Shown: positions 1-11,303, numbered from the stretch's first letter. The stretch: DNA of 64,000 nt from Amycolatopsis sp. NBC_00345 (GCF_036116635.1 NZ_CP107995.1:6510001-6574000); one strand, 5' to 3'. Program-made: numbers and translations. The notes: generated by a model not told the origin, from the sequence alone.

Positions 1-1
1 C

Positions 2-868
2 TGCGCGATCGACGCCGATCCGGACCAGCTCGTGACGGCCATGCGCGCCCGCGAGATGGGCCGTGTCTCCGTGGTCGTCGGCGACATGGTGGGCGTGGTC
101 GGCGACGTCTCGGGCAAACCGGACACGCTCGCCCGCATCATCCGGGTCGACGAACGCACCAGCGTCCTGCGCCGTACGGCCGACGACACCGACCCGTACG
201 AGCGGGTGGTGGTCGCGAACGCGGCGCAGCTGCTCATCGTGACGTCGCTGGCCGACCCGCCGCCGCGGACCGGCTTCATCGACCGCTGCCTCGTCGCCTG
301 TTACGCGGGCGGCGTGGAGCCCGTGCTGTGCCTGACCAAAGCCGACCTGGCGAGCCCGGACGAACTGCTCTCCGGCTACGCGGGCCTCGACGTGCCCGCC
401 ATCGTCACGCGGCACGACGAGAAGCCCGAAGGCCTGGCGGAACGGCTGGAAGGCCGCGTGACGGCGCTGGTCGGCCACTCCGGCGTCGGCAAGTCCACCC
501 TGGTCAACCGCCTCGTGCCGGACGCCGCACTGGCGACCGGTGACGTGAGCGCGGTCGGCAAGGGGCGGCACACGTCCGTCGCGGCCGTCGCGCTGCCGCT
601 CCCCCTGGCCGGCGGCGGCTGGGTGGTCGACACCCCGGGCATCCGCTCGTTCGGACTGGCCCACGTGACGAGCGACGACATCGTGAAGGCCTTCGAGGAG
701 TTCGCGGAGGCCGCGGAAGAGTGCCCGACGAACTGCGGCCACCTCGGCCCGCCCGAGGACCCGGACTGCGCGCTGGACGACATCGTCAAGGAAGGCCGCG
801 CGGGCGCCGACCGGCTGGGCTCGCTGCGCCGGCTGCTCACCTCACGCGCGGGCACGCTCGAGACGTGA
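2..868 (+). CDS. rsgA: Ribosome biogenesis GTPase RsgA (5' end outside window)
   Basis: This is the 3' part of the circularly permuted GTPase that helps mature the 30S subunit. The frame is open to the left edge, so the true start lies outside; the GTG at 32 is internal by homology because an OB-fold N-terminus is expected upstream. The motifs appear in permuted order: LTKADL (G4) near nucleotide 332, then P-loop GHSGVGKSTLVNRL (G1) from nucleotide 473, then DTPG (G3) near 629. A C-terminal zinc knuckle follows (CPTNCGH with a later Cys). In mycobacteria the orthologue sits in the same neighbourhood as secA and mtrAB, as here. Family assignment is secure; only the missing N-terminus is uncertain. 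Confidence 0.95.
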   Translation, partial: CAIDADPDQLVTAMRAREMGRVSVVVGDMVGVVGDVSGKPDTLARIIRVDERTSVLRRTADDTDPYERVVVANAAQLLIVTSLADPPPRTGFIDRCLVACYAGGVEPVLCLTKADLASPDELLSGYAGLDVPAIVTRHDEKPEGLAERLEGRVTALVGHSGVGKSTLVNRLVPDAALATGDVSAVGKGRHTSVAAVALPLPLAGGGWVVDTPGIRSFGLAHVTSDDIVKAFEEFAEAAEECPTNCGHLGPPEDPDCALDDIVKEGRAGADRLGSLRRLLTSRAGTLET

Positions 869-956
869 CCTTCGTCGTTTTGTGAGAAAACGGCGTAACT
901 GTTCCCCCTGTCCGGCGATACTGCGGGAGGAAGCGACCTTTCACAGGGGGAGAAGC

Positions 957-1835
957 ATGCGCAAGACCACTTTCGTCGTCGCCGCGGGCGCCGCACTGGC
1001 ACTCGTGCTGACGGGCTGTGGGGCCAAGAGCGATTCCGGCACGGCCTCGGCCGGTGGCGCCAAGCCGGAGCTGGGGCTGGCGGCGCCGTTCGGCAACGTG
1101 CTGGAGCTCGCGAGCGCGGCCAAGCAGGGCACGGAGAAGTCGAAGACCGCGAAGATGTCCATGGACATGTCGGCCGGCGGCAAGAGCGAGACCATGCAGG
1201 GCGCGATGTCCTTCAACGGCGTCAACTCCGCGTTCACCATGACGATGACGGGCGCCGAAGGCCCGACCGAGATGCGCTACGTCGACAAGACGCTGTACAT
1301 GAAGGTGCCCGCGAGCGAGGCGGCGCTCGGCAACGGCAAGGCGTGGCTGAAGATCTCGCCGGACGCCACGGACCCGCTTTCGCAGGCGTTCAGCAAGGCG
1401 ATGTCGCAGGCGTCGGACCAGGGTGACCCGTCGCGGGTGCTGGACCAGGTCGCCAAGACCGGCCGGATCGTCAGCTCCGACCAGACGCAGCTGAACGGCG
1501 AGCAGGTCAACCACTACGTGGTGGAGCTGGACGTCGACAAGGCCGTCGACCAGTTCACCGGCCAGCTGCCGGCCGAGGTCAAGGCGAAGATGACCGAGCA
1601 GCTCAAGGGCAAGAACATCAAGATCCCGGCCGAGCTGTGGATCAACAAGGACCAGCTGCCCGTGCAGGTCACCATGGACCAGGGCCCGATGATGCAGGCG
1701 CTGGGCGCCGGTGCCGCCGGCTCGAGCAAGACGACCGTCAAGTACAGCGACTGGGGCTCCCCGGTCGACGTGACCGCCCCGCCGGCCGACCAGGTCGGGG
1801 ACTTCAGCGAGATCGCGAAGAAGCTGGGTCACTGA
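957..1835 (+). CDS. Secreted lipoprotein, LppX/LprG-like fold suspected
   Basis: This is a 292-residue lipoprotein with a short charged N-terminus, a hydrophobic core and the lipobox LTGC, with the lipidated Cys at residue 21. The ATG at 957 was chosen because a good Shine-Dalgarno (ggggagaag) precedes it and the signal peptide starts there. The mature part has alternating beta-type segments and the phrase TLYMKVP. It ends in a YSDWGSPVDVTAP-type segment. A paralogue with the same plan, including YSGWGSPVDVQAP near its end, follows directly. Known actinobacterial lipoproteins of this shape (LppX_LprAFG group) carry lipids across the periplasm; that role is inferred from general resemblance only. 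The gene is followed by a strong terminator. Confidence 0.75.
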   Translation: MRKTTFVVAAGAALALVLTGCGAKSDSGTASAGGAKPELGLAAPFGNVLELASAAKQGTEKSKTAKMSMDMSAGGKSETMQGAMSFNGVNSAFTMTMTGAEGPTEMRYVDKTLYMKVPASEAALGNGKAWLKISPDATDPLSQAFSKAMSQASDQGDPSRVLDQVAKTGRIVSSDQTQLNGEQVNHYVVELDVDKAVDQFTGQLPAEVKAKMTEQLKGKNIKIPAELWINKDQLPVQVTMDQGPMMQALGAGAAGSSKTTVKYSDWGSPVDVTAPPADQVGDFSEIAKKLGH

Positions 1836-1850
1836 CCCAGTCCCAGTGGC

Positions 1851-1884
1851 AGTGGGTCCCCCGAACGGGTTCGGGGGACCCACT
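1851..1884 (+). terminator. Rho-independent terminator after first lipoprotein gene
   Basis: There are two perfect 16-nt arms (1851-1866 and 1869-1884) with gg between them, followed by gtgctttt. It starts 15 bp past the stop codon of the first lipoprotein gene and should separate it from the paralogue downstream. Confidence 0.8.
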
Positions 1885-1930
1885 GTGCTTTTGTAGGGTC
1901 TCTTTCCGCCGGTCAGGACGGGGTTCCCGG

Positions 1931-2713
1931 ATGCGCAGGACGGCCTTGGCCCTCGGTGCCGTGCTCACCGTGACCCTCACCGGCGCGTGCTCCGATGACA
2001 CGACCGGCTCGGCGCCGCTGTTCTCCGACGCCCGCTCGCTGGCCGACGCGGCCTCGGCCGCCACCGTCGCCGGGCACTCCGCGAAGTTCACCACCGACGT
2101 CGCGGCGGGGACTCTCGTGTCGCACGGGCAGGGCCAGGCGAAGTTCGCGGCGGACGGGACCTCGCTGGTGATGACCACCGACTACATCGGCGAGCCGCTG
2201 GAACTGCGGCTGGTGGCGAGGCAGCTGTACGCGAAGGTCCCGGACGGCTCGCGCGACCAGGTCACGGACGGGAAGCCGTGGGTGAAGGTGTCCCCCGACG
2301 GCAGCGACCCGTTCTCCCAGGTGCTCGGCGGCAGCCTCGCGCAGCTGGCCGAGCAGAACGACCCGGCGCGCACGCTCGCGCAGGTCCGCACGGCGGGGAC
2401 CCTCAAGTCCGGCGAGCGGACCCAGCTCGACGGCACCGGCGCCGAGCACTACCGCGTGGACGTCGACCTGGCGAAGCTCGGCTCGGAGCTGCCCGCCGGA
2501 CTGCCGCCGGGCACGGTGACACCCGGTACGAAAGTCCCCCTCGACCTGTGGCTCGACGCGGCGGACCGGCCGCTGCAGCTGGTGCTGGACCTGTCGCCGA
2601 TCCTCAGCGGGTCCGACGGCGCCCGGATCACCGCGCGCTACAGCGGCTGGGGCTCACCCGTGGACGTCCAGGCCCCCGCCGCCGATCAGGTAGGCGCGCT
2701 CGTCGGCGGCTGA
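1931..2713 (+). CDS. Second LppX/LprG-like lipoprotein, paralogue of the preceding one
   Basis: This is a 260-residue predicted lipoprotein with an N-terminal signal and a lipobox-like LTGAC (Cys at residue 20; Thr at -3 is slightly unusual). The ATG at 1931 was chosen because translation from there gives a canonical signal peptide; longer readings upstream would run through the terminator. It shares with its upstream neighbour the order of motifs PWVKVSPDGSDPFSQ, ARTL-Q and YSGWGSPVDVQAPAADQVG, so the two arose by tandem duplication. The function is not known; export and membrane anchoring are inferred from the signal. It is separated from the first copy by a terminator and so is probably transcribed on its own. 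Its stop is followed at once by an unusual repeat element. Confidence 0.72.
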   Translation: MRRTALALGAVLTVTLTGACSDDTTGSAPLFSDARSLADAASAATVAGHSAKFTTDVAAGTLVSHGQGQAKFAADGTSLVMTTDYIGEPLELRLVARQLYAKVPDGSRDQVTDGKPWVKVSPDGSDPFSQVLGGSLAQLAEQNDPARTLAQVRTAGTLKSGERTQLDGTGAEHYRVDVDLAKLGSELPAGLPPGTVTPGTKVPLDLWLDAADRPLQLVLDLSPILSGSDGARITARYSGWGSPVDVQAPAADQVGALVGG

Positions 2714-2716
2714 CCG

Positions 2717-2833
2717 AACGCCCCAATGTGGCGTTCGGTGCGTCCAACGCACCCAATGTGGCGTTCGGTGCGTCCAACGCACCCAATGTGGCGTTCGGTG
2801 CGTCCAACGCAACCAACGCCACATTGGGGCGTT
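2717..2833. repeat. Tandem 30-bp repeat element with 19-bp terminal inverted repeats
   Basis: Three perfect head-to-tail copies of a 30-bp unit lie at 2722-2751, 2752-2781 and 2782-2811. The unit contains caatgtggcgttcggtgcg and a small palindrome tgcgtccaacgca. The whole array is bracketed by a perfect 19-bp inverted repeat (2717-2735 against 2815-2833). It fills the gap between two convergent genes and starts 4 bp after a stop codon. I recognise similar sequence from intergenic regions of Amycolatopsis, where it is often mistranslated as Asn-Ala-Thr-Phe-Gly repeats. It may act as a bidirectional terminator or be a REP-like element. Confidence 0.85.
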
Positions 2834-2856
2834 TCAGGCCGACGCTGGGAACGGGG

Positions 2857-3348
2857 TTACAGCAGCTCCAGGAAGAACGGCAGCTCCTGCGGCGCGTACC
2901 AGGCCAGCTCGTGGTCCTCCGCGTCGCCGAGGGTGAACTCGGCGTCCTCGTCGCCGAGGTCGGCGGCGTCGATCACGTCGGCGGCCGCGGCGACGGCCTC
3001 CGCGGCCTCCGGCGCGTCCACGTGGAAGGCAGCGATCTGCGACAGCGGCACCGGGCCGTCGAGGCGCACCACGGGCGCGTCCAGGTCCGAGCGCAGCGTC
3101 ACGTTGTCGATGTCGGCCGACACGACGACGCGGCGCGGCTCCGACTTCTCCTCCGCCGCAATGAGACGGATCGACGCGCGCGCCGCGTCGAGGAGCGCGG
3201 CGTACTCCAGCTCTTCGTCGGAGCCGCTGACGTACGCCTCGCGCAGCGCCGGCGTCAGCGCGAATCCCGTGCCGCTGCGGGCGCGGAACTCGCCGTTCGC
3301 TTCGAGGTCACGGAGCATCGCGATCGTCGCGGGGAGATAGACCCTCAC
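2857..3348 (-). CDS. Conserved actinobacterial protein of unknown function (DUF6912-like)
   Basis: This is a 163-residue soluble, acidic, Ala-rich protein. It starts VRVYLPATIAMLRDL and has a central segment with ASIRLIAAEE and RRVVVSADID. The tail is strongly acidic and ends ELPFFLELL. The GTG start at 3348 overlaps the stop of the upstream acyltransferase gene in a gtga 4-bp overlap, so translation is probably coupled. I associate this N-terminus with the small actinobacterial family DUF6912, but this is from memory and no catalytic motif is visible. Coupling to a lipid acyltransferase hints at a linked role, which is not proven. Confidence 0.7.
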   Translation of the reverse strand: MRVYLPATIAMLRDLEANGEFRARSGTGFALTPALREAYVSGSDEELEYAALLDAARASIRLIAAEEKSEPRRVVVSADIDNVTLRSDLDAPVVRLDGPVPLSQIAAFHVDAPEAAEAVAAAADVIDAADLGDEDAEFTLGDAEDHELAWYAPQELPFFLELL

Positions 3349-4751
3349 CAGTGCGCACCCTTCAGTTCTTCCAGCGCTTCCTCGATCATCCCGCCGAGCA
3401 GCCCGACGTCGAACACGGCCTTGCGGTCGCCGTTGAGTCCGAAGTAGACACCGCCGTGGTAGGAGGTGACCCCGATCGCCAGCGCCTGGGTGCGCATCAG
3501 CGGCATCACGGGGAACATCTCCACCAGTCTCGCCTCCCCCGCGTACATCGGCACCTGCGGCCCCGGCGAGTTGGTGACCATCACGTTGAAGATGCGCCCG
3601 GACAGCGAACCCGCGGCCCGCGCGCCGAGCGAGTGCAGCGTCGCCGGCGCGAACCCGCCGACCTTCAGCAGCCCGCGCGCGGCCACCGAGCGGCCGGACT
3701 CCAGGTGCTCGGTGATCGCGTGCCCGATGTGCTGCAGCCGCAGCACGGCGTTGGGCTCGCCCACCGGCAGGTCGATCAGGAAGGCCGCCACCTGGTTGCC
3801 GACCAGCGCCGGGGTGGAGAACTCGGCCGTTTCGGCGTCGCGGACGGCCATCGGCACCAGCGCTCGGACGGTGGCCGTCGGAGTCAGGCTCGAACCGCGC
3901 GAGAGCAGCCACTCGCGCAGCGCGCCGGTGATGGCGGCGAGGACCACGTCGTTCACCGTGCCGCCGTGCTCGGCGCGGACCTTGCGGAAGTCCTCCAGCC
4001 GCGTGCGCACCACGGAGAACAGCCGGCCGCCGGACACGCGCACGTTCAGCGGCCCGGAAGGCGCCGGGCTCACCACCGTGCGCAGCGTCGACGCGACGCC
4101 ACCGAGGGTTTCGGCCACCTTGCCCAGCGTCGCGACGGCGTCGTCCGCGGCTGATCGCACGTTCTCCACCAGCTCGGTCGGGCGCTGCACGGTCTCGGTG
4201 ACGGCGTCGAACACCAGCTGCGCCCGGCTCGGCTCGCGCCGTGGCGTCCAGGTGTCCTCGAACGGCTCAGGCGCCGCCGGGCGCGCGTCCAGGATGAGCT
4301 GGCCGAGGTCGATGGTGCCGACGCCGTCCACAACGGACTGGTGCGTCTTCGTCACCAGTGCCACGCGGTCGCCGGCCAGCCCCTCGACGAAGTACGCCTC
4401 CCACAGCGGCCGCTCGGGCGCCAGCCGTCGCGACATCAGGCGCGCGACCAGGTCGAACAGCTGCTCGTCGGTGCCCGGCTGCGGCAGCGCGGAGCGCCGG
4501 ACGTGGTAGTTGAGGTCGAAGTCGGTGTCGTCCACCCACACCGGGCGCGCGAGGTGGCCGGGCACCGTCAGCACCCGCTGGCGGTAACGCGGCAGGAACG
4601 CCAGGCGCGCGCCGATCAGGTCCAGCAGCTGCCCGTAGTCGAAACCGGTGCGCGGCCGTTCGAAGATCGCCACGCTGCCGACGTGCATCGGGGTCGCGTG
4701 GTCCTCGACGTACAGGAAGGAGGCGTCCAGCGCGGACAGGCGGTCGGGCAT
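3345..4751 (-). CDS. Wax ester synthase/diacylglycerol acyltransferase family protein with altered active site
   Basis: This 468-residue protein has the normal length of WS/DGAT enzymes, which join acyl-CoA to diacylglycerol or fatty alcohol. The N-terminus MPDRLSALDASFLYVED and the C-terminal block with VTNSPGPQVPMYAG and GVTSYHGGVYFGLNGD are typical. The active-site motif HHxxxDG reads H137-Q138-S-V-V-D142-G143, so the second His, thought to be the general base, is Gln. Either the enzyme has another chemistry or it is a regulatory or inactive paralogue. The ATG at 4751 gives the family's normal N-terminus. It lies divergent to the methyltransferase gene with only 34 bp between starts, and it overlaps its downstream partner by 4 bp. 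Confidence 0.88.
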   Translation of the reverse strand: MPDRLSALDASFLYVEDHATPMHVGSVAIFERPRTGFDYGQLLDLIGARLAFLPRYRQRVLTVPGHLARPVWVDDTDFDLNYHVRRSALPQPGTDEQLFDLVARLMSRRLAPERPLWEAYFVEGLAGDRVALVTKTHQSVVDGVGTIDLGQLILDARPAAPEPFEDTWTPRREPSRAQLVFDAVTETVQRPTELVENVRSAADDAVATLGKVAETLGGVASTLRTVVSPAPSGPLNVRVSGGRLFSVVRTRLEDFRKVRAEHGGTVNDVVLAAITGALREWLLSRGSSLTPTATVRALVPMAVRDAETAEFSTPALVGNQVAAFLIDLPVGEPNAVLRLQHIGHAITEHLESGRSVAARGLLKVGGFAPATLHSLGARAAGSLSGRIFNVMVTNSPGPQVPMYAGEARLVEMFPVMPLMRTQALAIGVTSYHGGVYFGLNGDRKAVFDVGLLGGMIEEALEELKGAHW

Positions 4752-4785
4752 GAGCCGATCCTTACACAGTGCGAGACTTGCCCGC

Positions 4786-5550
4786 GTGGGTGATGACGAG
4801 GCGGTTTCGCCGAAAGACCGGTTCCTGACCGTGTACGGGCGCAAGCCGGTGCTGGAGGCGCTGGCGGACACCGGTCTCGAAGTGGACAAGGTGATCCTCG
4901 CCGACACCGCGCGCGGCCCGGGGGCCACGGAGATCCAGCGGGCCGCGAAGGCGGCCGGGGTGCCGGTCCAGCGCGCGAGCGCGCACCGGGTGAAAGTGCT
5001 GGCGGGCAACGGAAAACAGGACCAGGGTGTGCTCGCCGACGTCGTCGCGCCGCGGATGCGCTCACTCGCCGCCGCGCTGGAAGACCGCCGCCCGCCCGCC
5101 CGGGTGCTGCTGCTCGACGGCATCACCACCCCCGCGAACGTCGGGATGATCCTCCGCACGGCCACCGCGGCCGGGCTGGAGGGCGTGGTCGTGGCGCGGC
5201 GGGGCGTCGCGGCGCTGGACCCGCTGGTGGTCAAGGCTTCGGCGGGCGTCGCGTTCCGCGCTCCGGTGCTGCGTTGCGGCAGTGCGCGCGAGGCGGCCGA
5301 GCTGCTGACCGAAGCGGGGTACAGCCTGTACGCGCTGGGCGCGTCCGCGAAGACGACGCTGTACGACGCCGACCTGCCTCAGCGCGCGGCCTTCGTCCTG
5401 GGCGCCGAGACCGCGGGCGTCGGCCAGGAGGTCGGCGAACTGGTGACGGAATGGCTGTCCATCCCGATGCCCGGCGACGTCGAGTCCCTGAACGTCTCGG
5501 CGGCGGCCGCCGTGCTGTCGTTCGAGCTGGTCCGGCGCGCCGTCAGCTGA
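4786..5550 (+). CDS. TrmH/SpoU family RNA 2'-O-methyltransferase
   Basis: This is a 254-residue SPOUT methyltransferase that would transfer a methyl group from SAM to a ribose 2'-OH in rRNA or tRNA. It has a short N-terminal substrate-binding domain (YGRKPVLEAL) and the three SpoU motifs: TTPANVGMILRTA (motif 1, with the Asn and Arg), FVLGAETAGVG (motif 2) and IPMPGDVESLNVSAAAAV (motif 3), which form the trefoil knot and SAM site. The GTG at 4786 was chosen because it leaves only a short leader before the domain. The RNA target cannot be told from sequence; 23S rRNA enzymes such as RlmB or TsnR-like are the nearest class. It overlaps the convergent HAD gene by 8 bp. Confidence 0.88.
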   Translation: MGDDEAVSPKDRFLTVYGRKPVLEALADTGLEVDKVILADTARGPGATEIQRAAKAAGVPVQRASAHRVKVLAGNGKQDQGVLADVVAPRMRSLAAALEDRRPPARVLLLDGITTPANVGMILRTATAAGLEGVVVARRGVAALDPLVVKASAGVAFRAPVLRCGSAREAAELLTEAGYSLYALGASAKTTLYDADLPQRAAFVLGAETAGVGQEVGELVTEWLSIPMPGDVESLNVSAAAAVLSFELVRRAVS

Positions 5551-5926
5551 ACAGGGCGGCCAGTTCGCCGAGGGTGGCGGGCACGCTGACGTGGTGGACG
5601 CCGACCAGCCCGGCGTCGGCGGCGCCCTTGACGTTGCGCACGGCGTCGTCCACGAAAACACAGGTCGCGGCGGACAGCCCGAGCCGCTCGGCCGCGATGA
5701 GGTAGATCTCGCGGTCCGGCTTGGCGACGCCGACCTCACCGGAGAAGACGATGGCGTCGAAGTACTCGGCCAGCTCTTCCTTCACCCCGGGACCGGCGCC
5801 GGGCGCGTTGGACACGAGCGCGGTGCGCGTGCCGCGGGCCCGGGCGGCGCGGAGGTAGTCGTAGAGCAGGTGCGCGTCGGGGTCGGTCAGGACACCCGCG
5901 TAGTCGACCAGCAACCCTTTGAGCAC
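5543..5926 (-). CDS. HAD-superfamily hydrolase, subfamily IA
   Basis: This is a small (127-residue) haloacid-dehalogenase-type hydrolase, shorter than usual because it lacks a large cap domain. Motif I reads VDYAGVLTD, with the nucleophilic Asp at residue 8; the second Asp of the classic DxD is Ala, as in the DFGGVL-type subgroup. Motif II is ALVSNAP, motif III is the Lys in GVAKPDREIY, and motif IV is CVFVDDAVRNV. The substrate is unknown. The GTG at 5926 places motif I near the N-terminus; a GTG at 5959 is an alternative start. It is convergent with, and overlaps by 8 bp, the methyltransferase gene, so no terminator fits between them. Confidence 0.8.
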   Translation of the reverse strand: MLKGLLVDYAGVLTDPDAHLLYDYLRAARARGTRTALVSNAPGAGPGVKEELAEYFDAIVFSGEVGVAKPDREIYLIAAERLGLSAATCVFVDDAVRNVKGAADAGLVGVHHVSVPATLGELAALFS

Positions 5927-6080
5927 CCGGCCCACCCTAGCCTCGGCCCGCGGTAACACAGCCCGCGGACCGGTGGGCGGGCTTCTGCGGTTTTCCCCGG
6001 ATCAGGCGCAGTCTGTCCCGTTTTCCGGCTCCCCTGGCCACTACTGGCGACGGATCGTCCGAGGTTTCGGGGAGGAACAC

Positions 6081-6581
6081 ATGACGATCGACCACCGCAT
6101 CAGCACCCTGGCGCCGTTCGAGCCGACGCCACGGCCACGCCCGGTCCGCAGCCGGCGCGGGGACCGGCCAGAGCGCGACCTGCCACCATCGGACCGGCAG
6201 CTCACGACGTTGCTGGCCCCGCCCGGCGAGCACCACCTGGCACAGCGGCTCAACACGATCCTCGAGGTGCTGGGCGGCCGGCGCTCCGCCGCGCAGATCG
6301 AGCAACTGGTCGACCCGGCGCTGTTCGCCCGCCTGATCGCCCATCCCCGCCTGCCCGGCACCCGCCACCGCATCGGCCCCCTCCACGTCTGTCATCCGAC
6401 GGACACCGCGGTCGAAGCCTGCGCCACCATCCGCAGCGGCCCACGGGTGCTCGCGCTGGCGGCCCGCTTCCAGCGGACGCGGTCGGGCTGGGTGTGCACG
6501 CGCTTCCACCTGCTCGCACCACGAACCGGCCCGATGCGGGCGGTCCAGCCCGCCCAACCGGTACGGCGGCTGGCCGCTTGA
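6081..6581 (+). CDS. Rv3235-family protein of unknown function
   Basis: This is a 166-residue basic protein with a disordered, Pro/Arg-rich N-terminal third (FEPTPRPRPVRSRRGDRP). A C-terminal domain has RLNTILEVLGGRRSAAQIEQL, ARLIAHPRL, HVCHPTD and GWVCTRFHLL. A very good Shine-Dalgarno (ggggaggaa) precedes the ATG at 6081. I match it to the actinobacterial Rv3235 family because of this motif set and because it sits between rsgA and secA, as in mycobacteria. The biochemical role is not known. Nothing I can support lies in the next 270 bp. Confidence 0.75.
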   Translation: MTIDHRISTLAPFEPTPRPRPVRSRRGDRPERDLPPSDRQLTTLLAPPGEHHLAQRLNTILEVLGGRRSAAQIEQLVDPALFARLIAHPRLPGTRHRIGPLHVCHPTDTAVEACATIRSGPRVLALAARFQRTRSGWVCTRFHLLAPRTGPMRAVQPAQPVRRLAA

Positions 6582-6851
6582 GCAGGCCAACGGCCCGGCC
6601 GGTCGTTCGCCTGCGGCCGGGCGCGGGCGACCGGGCGCCACCAGCAGGACCGCCCGTTGCCGGAGTCGGTGATGGACGCCGAAGTGGTGGCTGGCTTAGT
6701 GATGGCTGGCAGAGTGGCGGACGGCAGAGTGCAAAAGCTCGGCCACAACCGAGCCGCGCCACTGCCGGGTCCCGCTCGGGTCCGCGTTCACCACCGCCCC
6801 ATCCCGCGCTCCGGCTCCGCGGCAATCAGGACAGCCGACCTGAAAGCCCGG

Positions 6852-8078
6852 TCAGCTGGTCGAAACCGGCAGCGTCGCGAGGCCGCGCAAGGTGGTCATC
6901 GGGCCCCAGGACGGGGTGCCGGCGAGGCGCAGCGAGGGGATGCGACGCGCGAGCGTGCGCAAAACGATCCGGCCTTCCAGCCGGGCGAGCGGCGCGCCGA
7001 GGCAGAAGTGGATGCCCTGGCCGAACGCGAGGTGCCGGCCGGGCTCGCGGGACGGGTCGAAGCGATCCGGGTCCGCGTGCCCGGCGGGATCGCGGTTGGC
7101 CGCGCCGATCAGGACGATCGCCTGTGTGCCCGCAGACACGGCGAAGCCGCCGACAGACGTGTCACGCAAGGCGGTCCGCGAAGTGAGCTGCACCGGGGAG
7201 TCGTAGCGCAGCACCTCTTCGACCGCCGGCTCCGCCAGCGCGCCGCCGGGGCCCAGTGTCCCAAGCCCGGCGGGTTCGCGCAGCAGCGCCAGCACGCCGT
7301 TGCCGATCAGGTTGGTGGTGGTCTCGTGCCCGGCGACCAGTAGCACCGTCAGCGTGACGAGCAGTTCGCCCTCGCTGAGCTTGTCCCCCGCGTCCGACGC
7401 CATGACCAGCTCGGACAACAGGTCCTCGCCCGGAGAGCGCCGGCGCTCGGCCGCCAGCTCGCGGAAGTACGCGATGAACTCGCGGCGGGCGCGCGTTGCC
7501 GCCGCCCGGTCTTCCTCCGACAGCAGGAATTCCGGGTCGACCGCCCGCGCCATGTCGTGGGACCAGCCGGCGAAACGCTCGCGGTCGGCCAGCGGGACGC
7601 CGAGCATCTCGCTGATCACCTCGACCGGAAGCGGCGCCGCGAGCGCGGGCATCAGGTCGGCCTCGCCCGCGTCGAGCAGATCGGTGACCAGCCGGTCGGT
7701 GATCGCCTCGATGCGCGGGGCCAGCTGCTCCACGGTGCGCGGCGTGAACGCCTTCGACACCAGCCGCCGCAGGCGGGTGTGGTCCGGCGGGTTCAGGCCG
7801 AGGAACGCCCGGACCACCCGCCCGTTCTCGTCCACCGGCTCGTCGACGTCACGCTCGGCCGGGTCCAGCACCTCCGGCTCGGGATGGCCGAACGCCGGGT
7901 CGCGCACCAGCTCGGTGGCCTCGGCCAGGCCGCTCACCACGAGCGAGCCCGGCCCCAGCTCGGTGACCGCCGACCGCTCGCGCCACCGCCCGTACAACGG
8001 ATAGGGATCCGCCTTGTGCGCGGGCGCGAACATCTCCGTGAAAACCTGCGGATCCGCTTGCACGGGCACGGTGGTCAC
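6852..8078 (-). CDS. Cytochrome P450 (bacterial class I, CYP107-like)
   Basis: This is a 408-residue soluble P450, a normal length. The I-helix oxygen-activation motif AGHETT is at 249-254, the K-helix ExxR is E288-V-L-R291, and the heme loop FGQGIHFCLGAPLAR carries the axial Cys359. The GTG at 8078 follows the Shine-Dalgarno gaggagggg. It needs ferredoxin and reductase partners, none of which lie beside it, and the substrate is unknown. It appears to be an insertion into the conserved rsgA-secA gene order and is closed off from secA by a terminator. P450s of this kind often act on polyketides or macrolides, but no biosynthetic cluster is present here. Confidence 0.93.
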   Translation of the reverse strand: MTTVPVQADPQVFTEMFAPAHKADPYPLYGRWRERSAVTELGPGSLVVSGLAEATELVRDPAFGHPEPEVLDPAERDVDEPVDENGRVVRAFLGLNPPDHTRLRRLVSKAFTPRTVEQLAPRIEAITDRLVTDLLDAGEADLMPALAAPLPVEVISEMLGVPLADRERFAGWSHDMARAVDPEFLLSEEDRAAATRARREFIAYFRELAAERRRSPGEDLLSELVMASDAGDKLSEGELLVTLTVLLVAGHETTTNLIGNGVLALLREPAGLGTLGPGGALAEPAVEEVLRYDSPVQLTSRTALRDTSVGGFAVSAGTQAIVLIGAANRDPAGHADPDRFDPSREPGRHLAFGQGIHFCLGAPLARLEGRIVLRTLARRIPSLRLAGTPSWGPMTTLRGLATLPVSTS

Positions 8079-8109
8079 CGGCGTCCCCTCCTCAACCAGT
8101 TCACAGACA

Positions 8110-8142
8110 ACCGCGGACCGTCCGATTCGGACGGTCCGCGGT
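8110..8142 (-). terminator. Terminator of secA
   Basis: Perfect 16-nt arms (8110-8125 and 8127-8142) form a very GC-rich hairpin starting 8 bp past the secA stop codon. It lies between secA and the P450 gene, both on the minus strand. Confidence 0.75.
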
Positions 8143-8150
8143 GCCGAGGG

Positions 8151-11087
<2,937 letters not shown>

Positions 11088-11269
11088 CCGGTCGACCTCA
11101 CTAGCTGATCTCGATCGCACCCGAGCCGGTCCCGGGCAATCTGGGCACGGCGGCGCCCGAGTGCGTCGCCGTCGTCTGACCCCATCGTAGGGAACACGGC
11201 GCGGTCCGTGCACGCACGTGCTCGCCAAAGGACATGAAAAGGCCCGGTGACACCCTACCTTCGACGTGC

Positions 11270-11303
11270 GGATGGCCCGCACGCGAGCGCGTGCGGGCCA
11301 TCC
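11270..11303 (-). terminator. Terminator between hpf and secA
   Basis: Perfect 16-nt GC-rich arms (11270-11285 and 11288-11303) with ag between them lie 22 bp after the hpf stop. It suggests that secA has its own promoter in 11088-11269. Confidence 0.75.

Noticed and set aside
2722..2811. 30-bp repeats as a CRISPR array
   Set aside because: The copies are contiguous with no spacers, and there are no cas genes in the window.
6582..6851. Possible small gene between the Rv3235-like gene and the P450
   Set aside because: The open frames lack a ribosome site and a protein-like composition; only short imperfect gtggcggacggcagagtg-type repetition is seen.
6852..8078. P450 as part of a biosynthetic gene cluster
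   Set aside because: No polyketide, peptide or terpene synthase genes are in the window; the neighbours are housekeeping genes.
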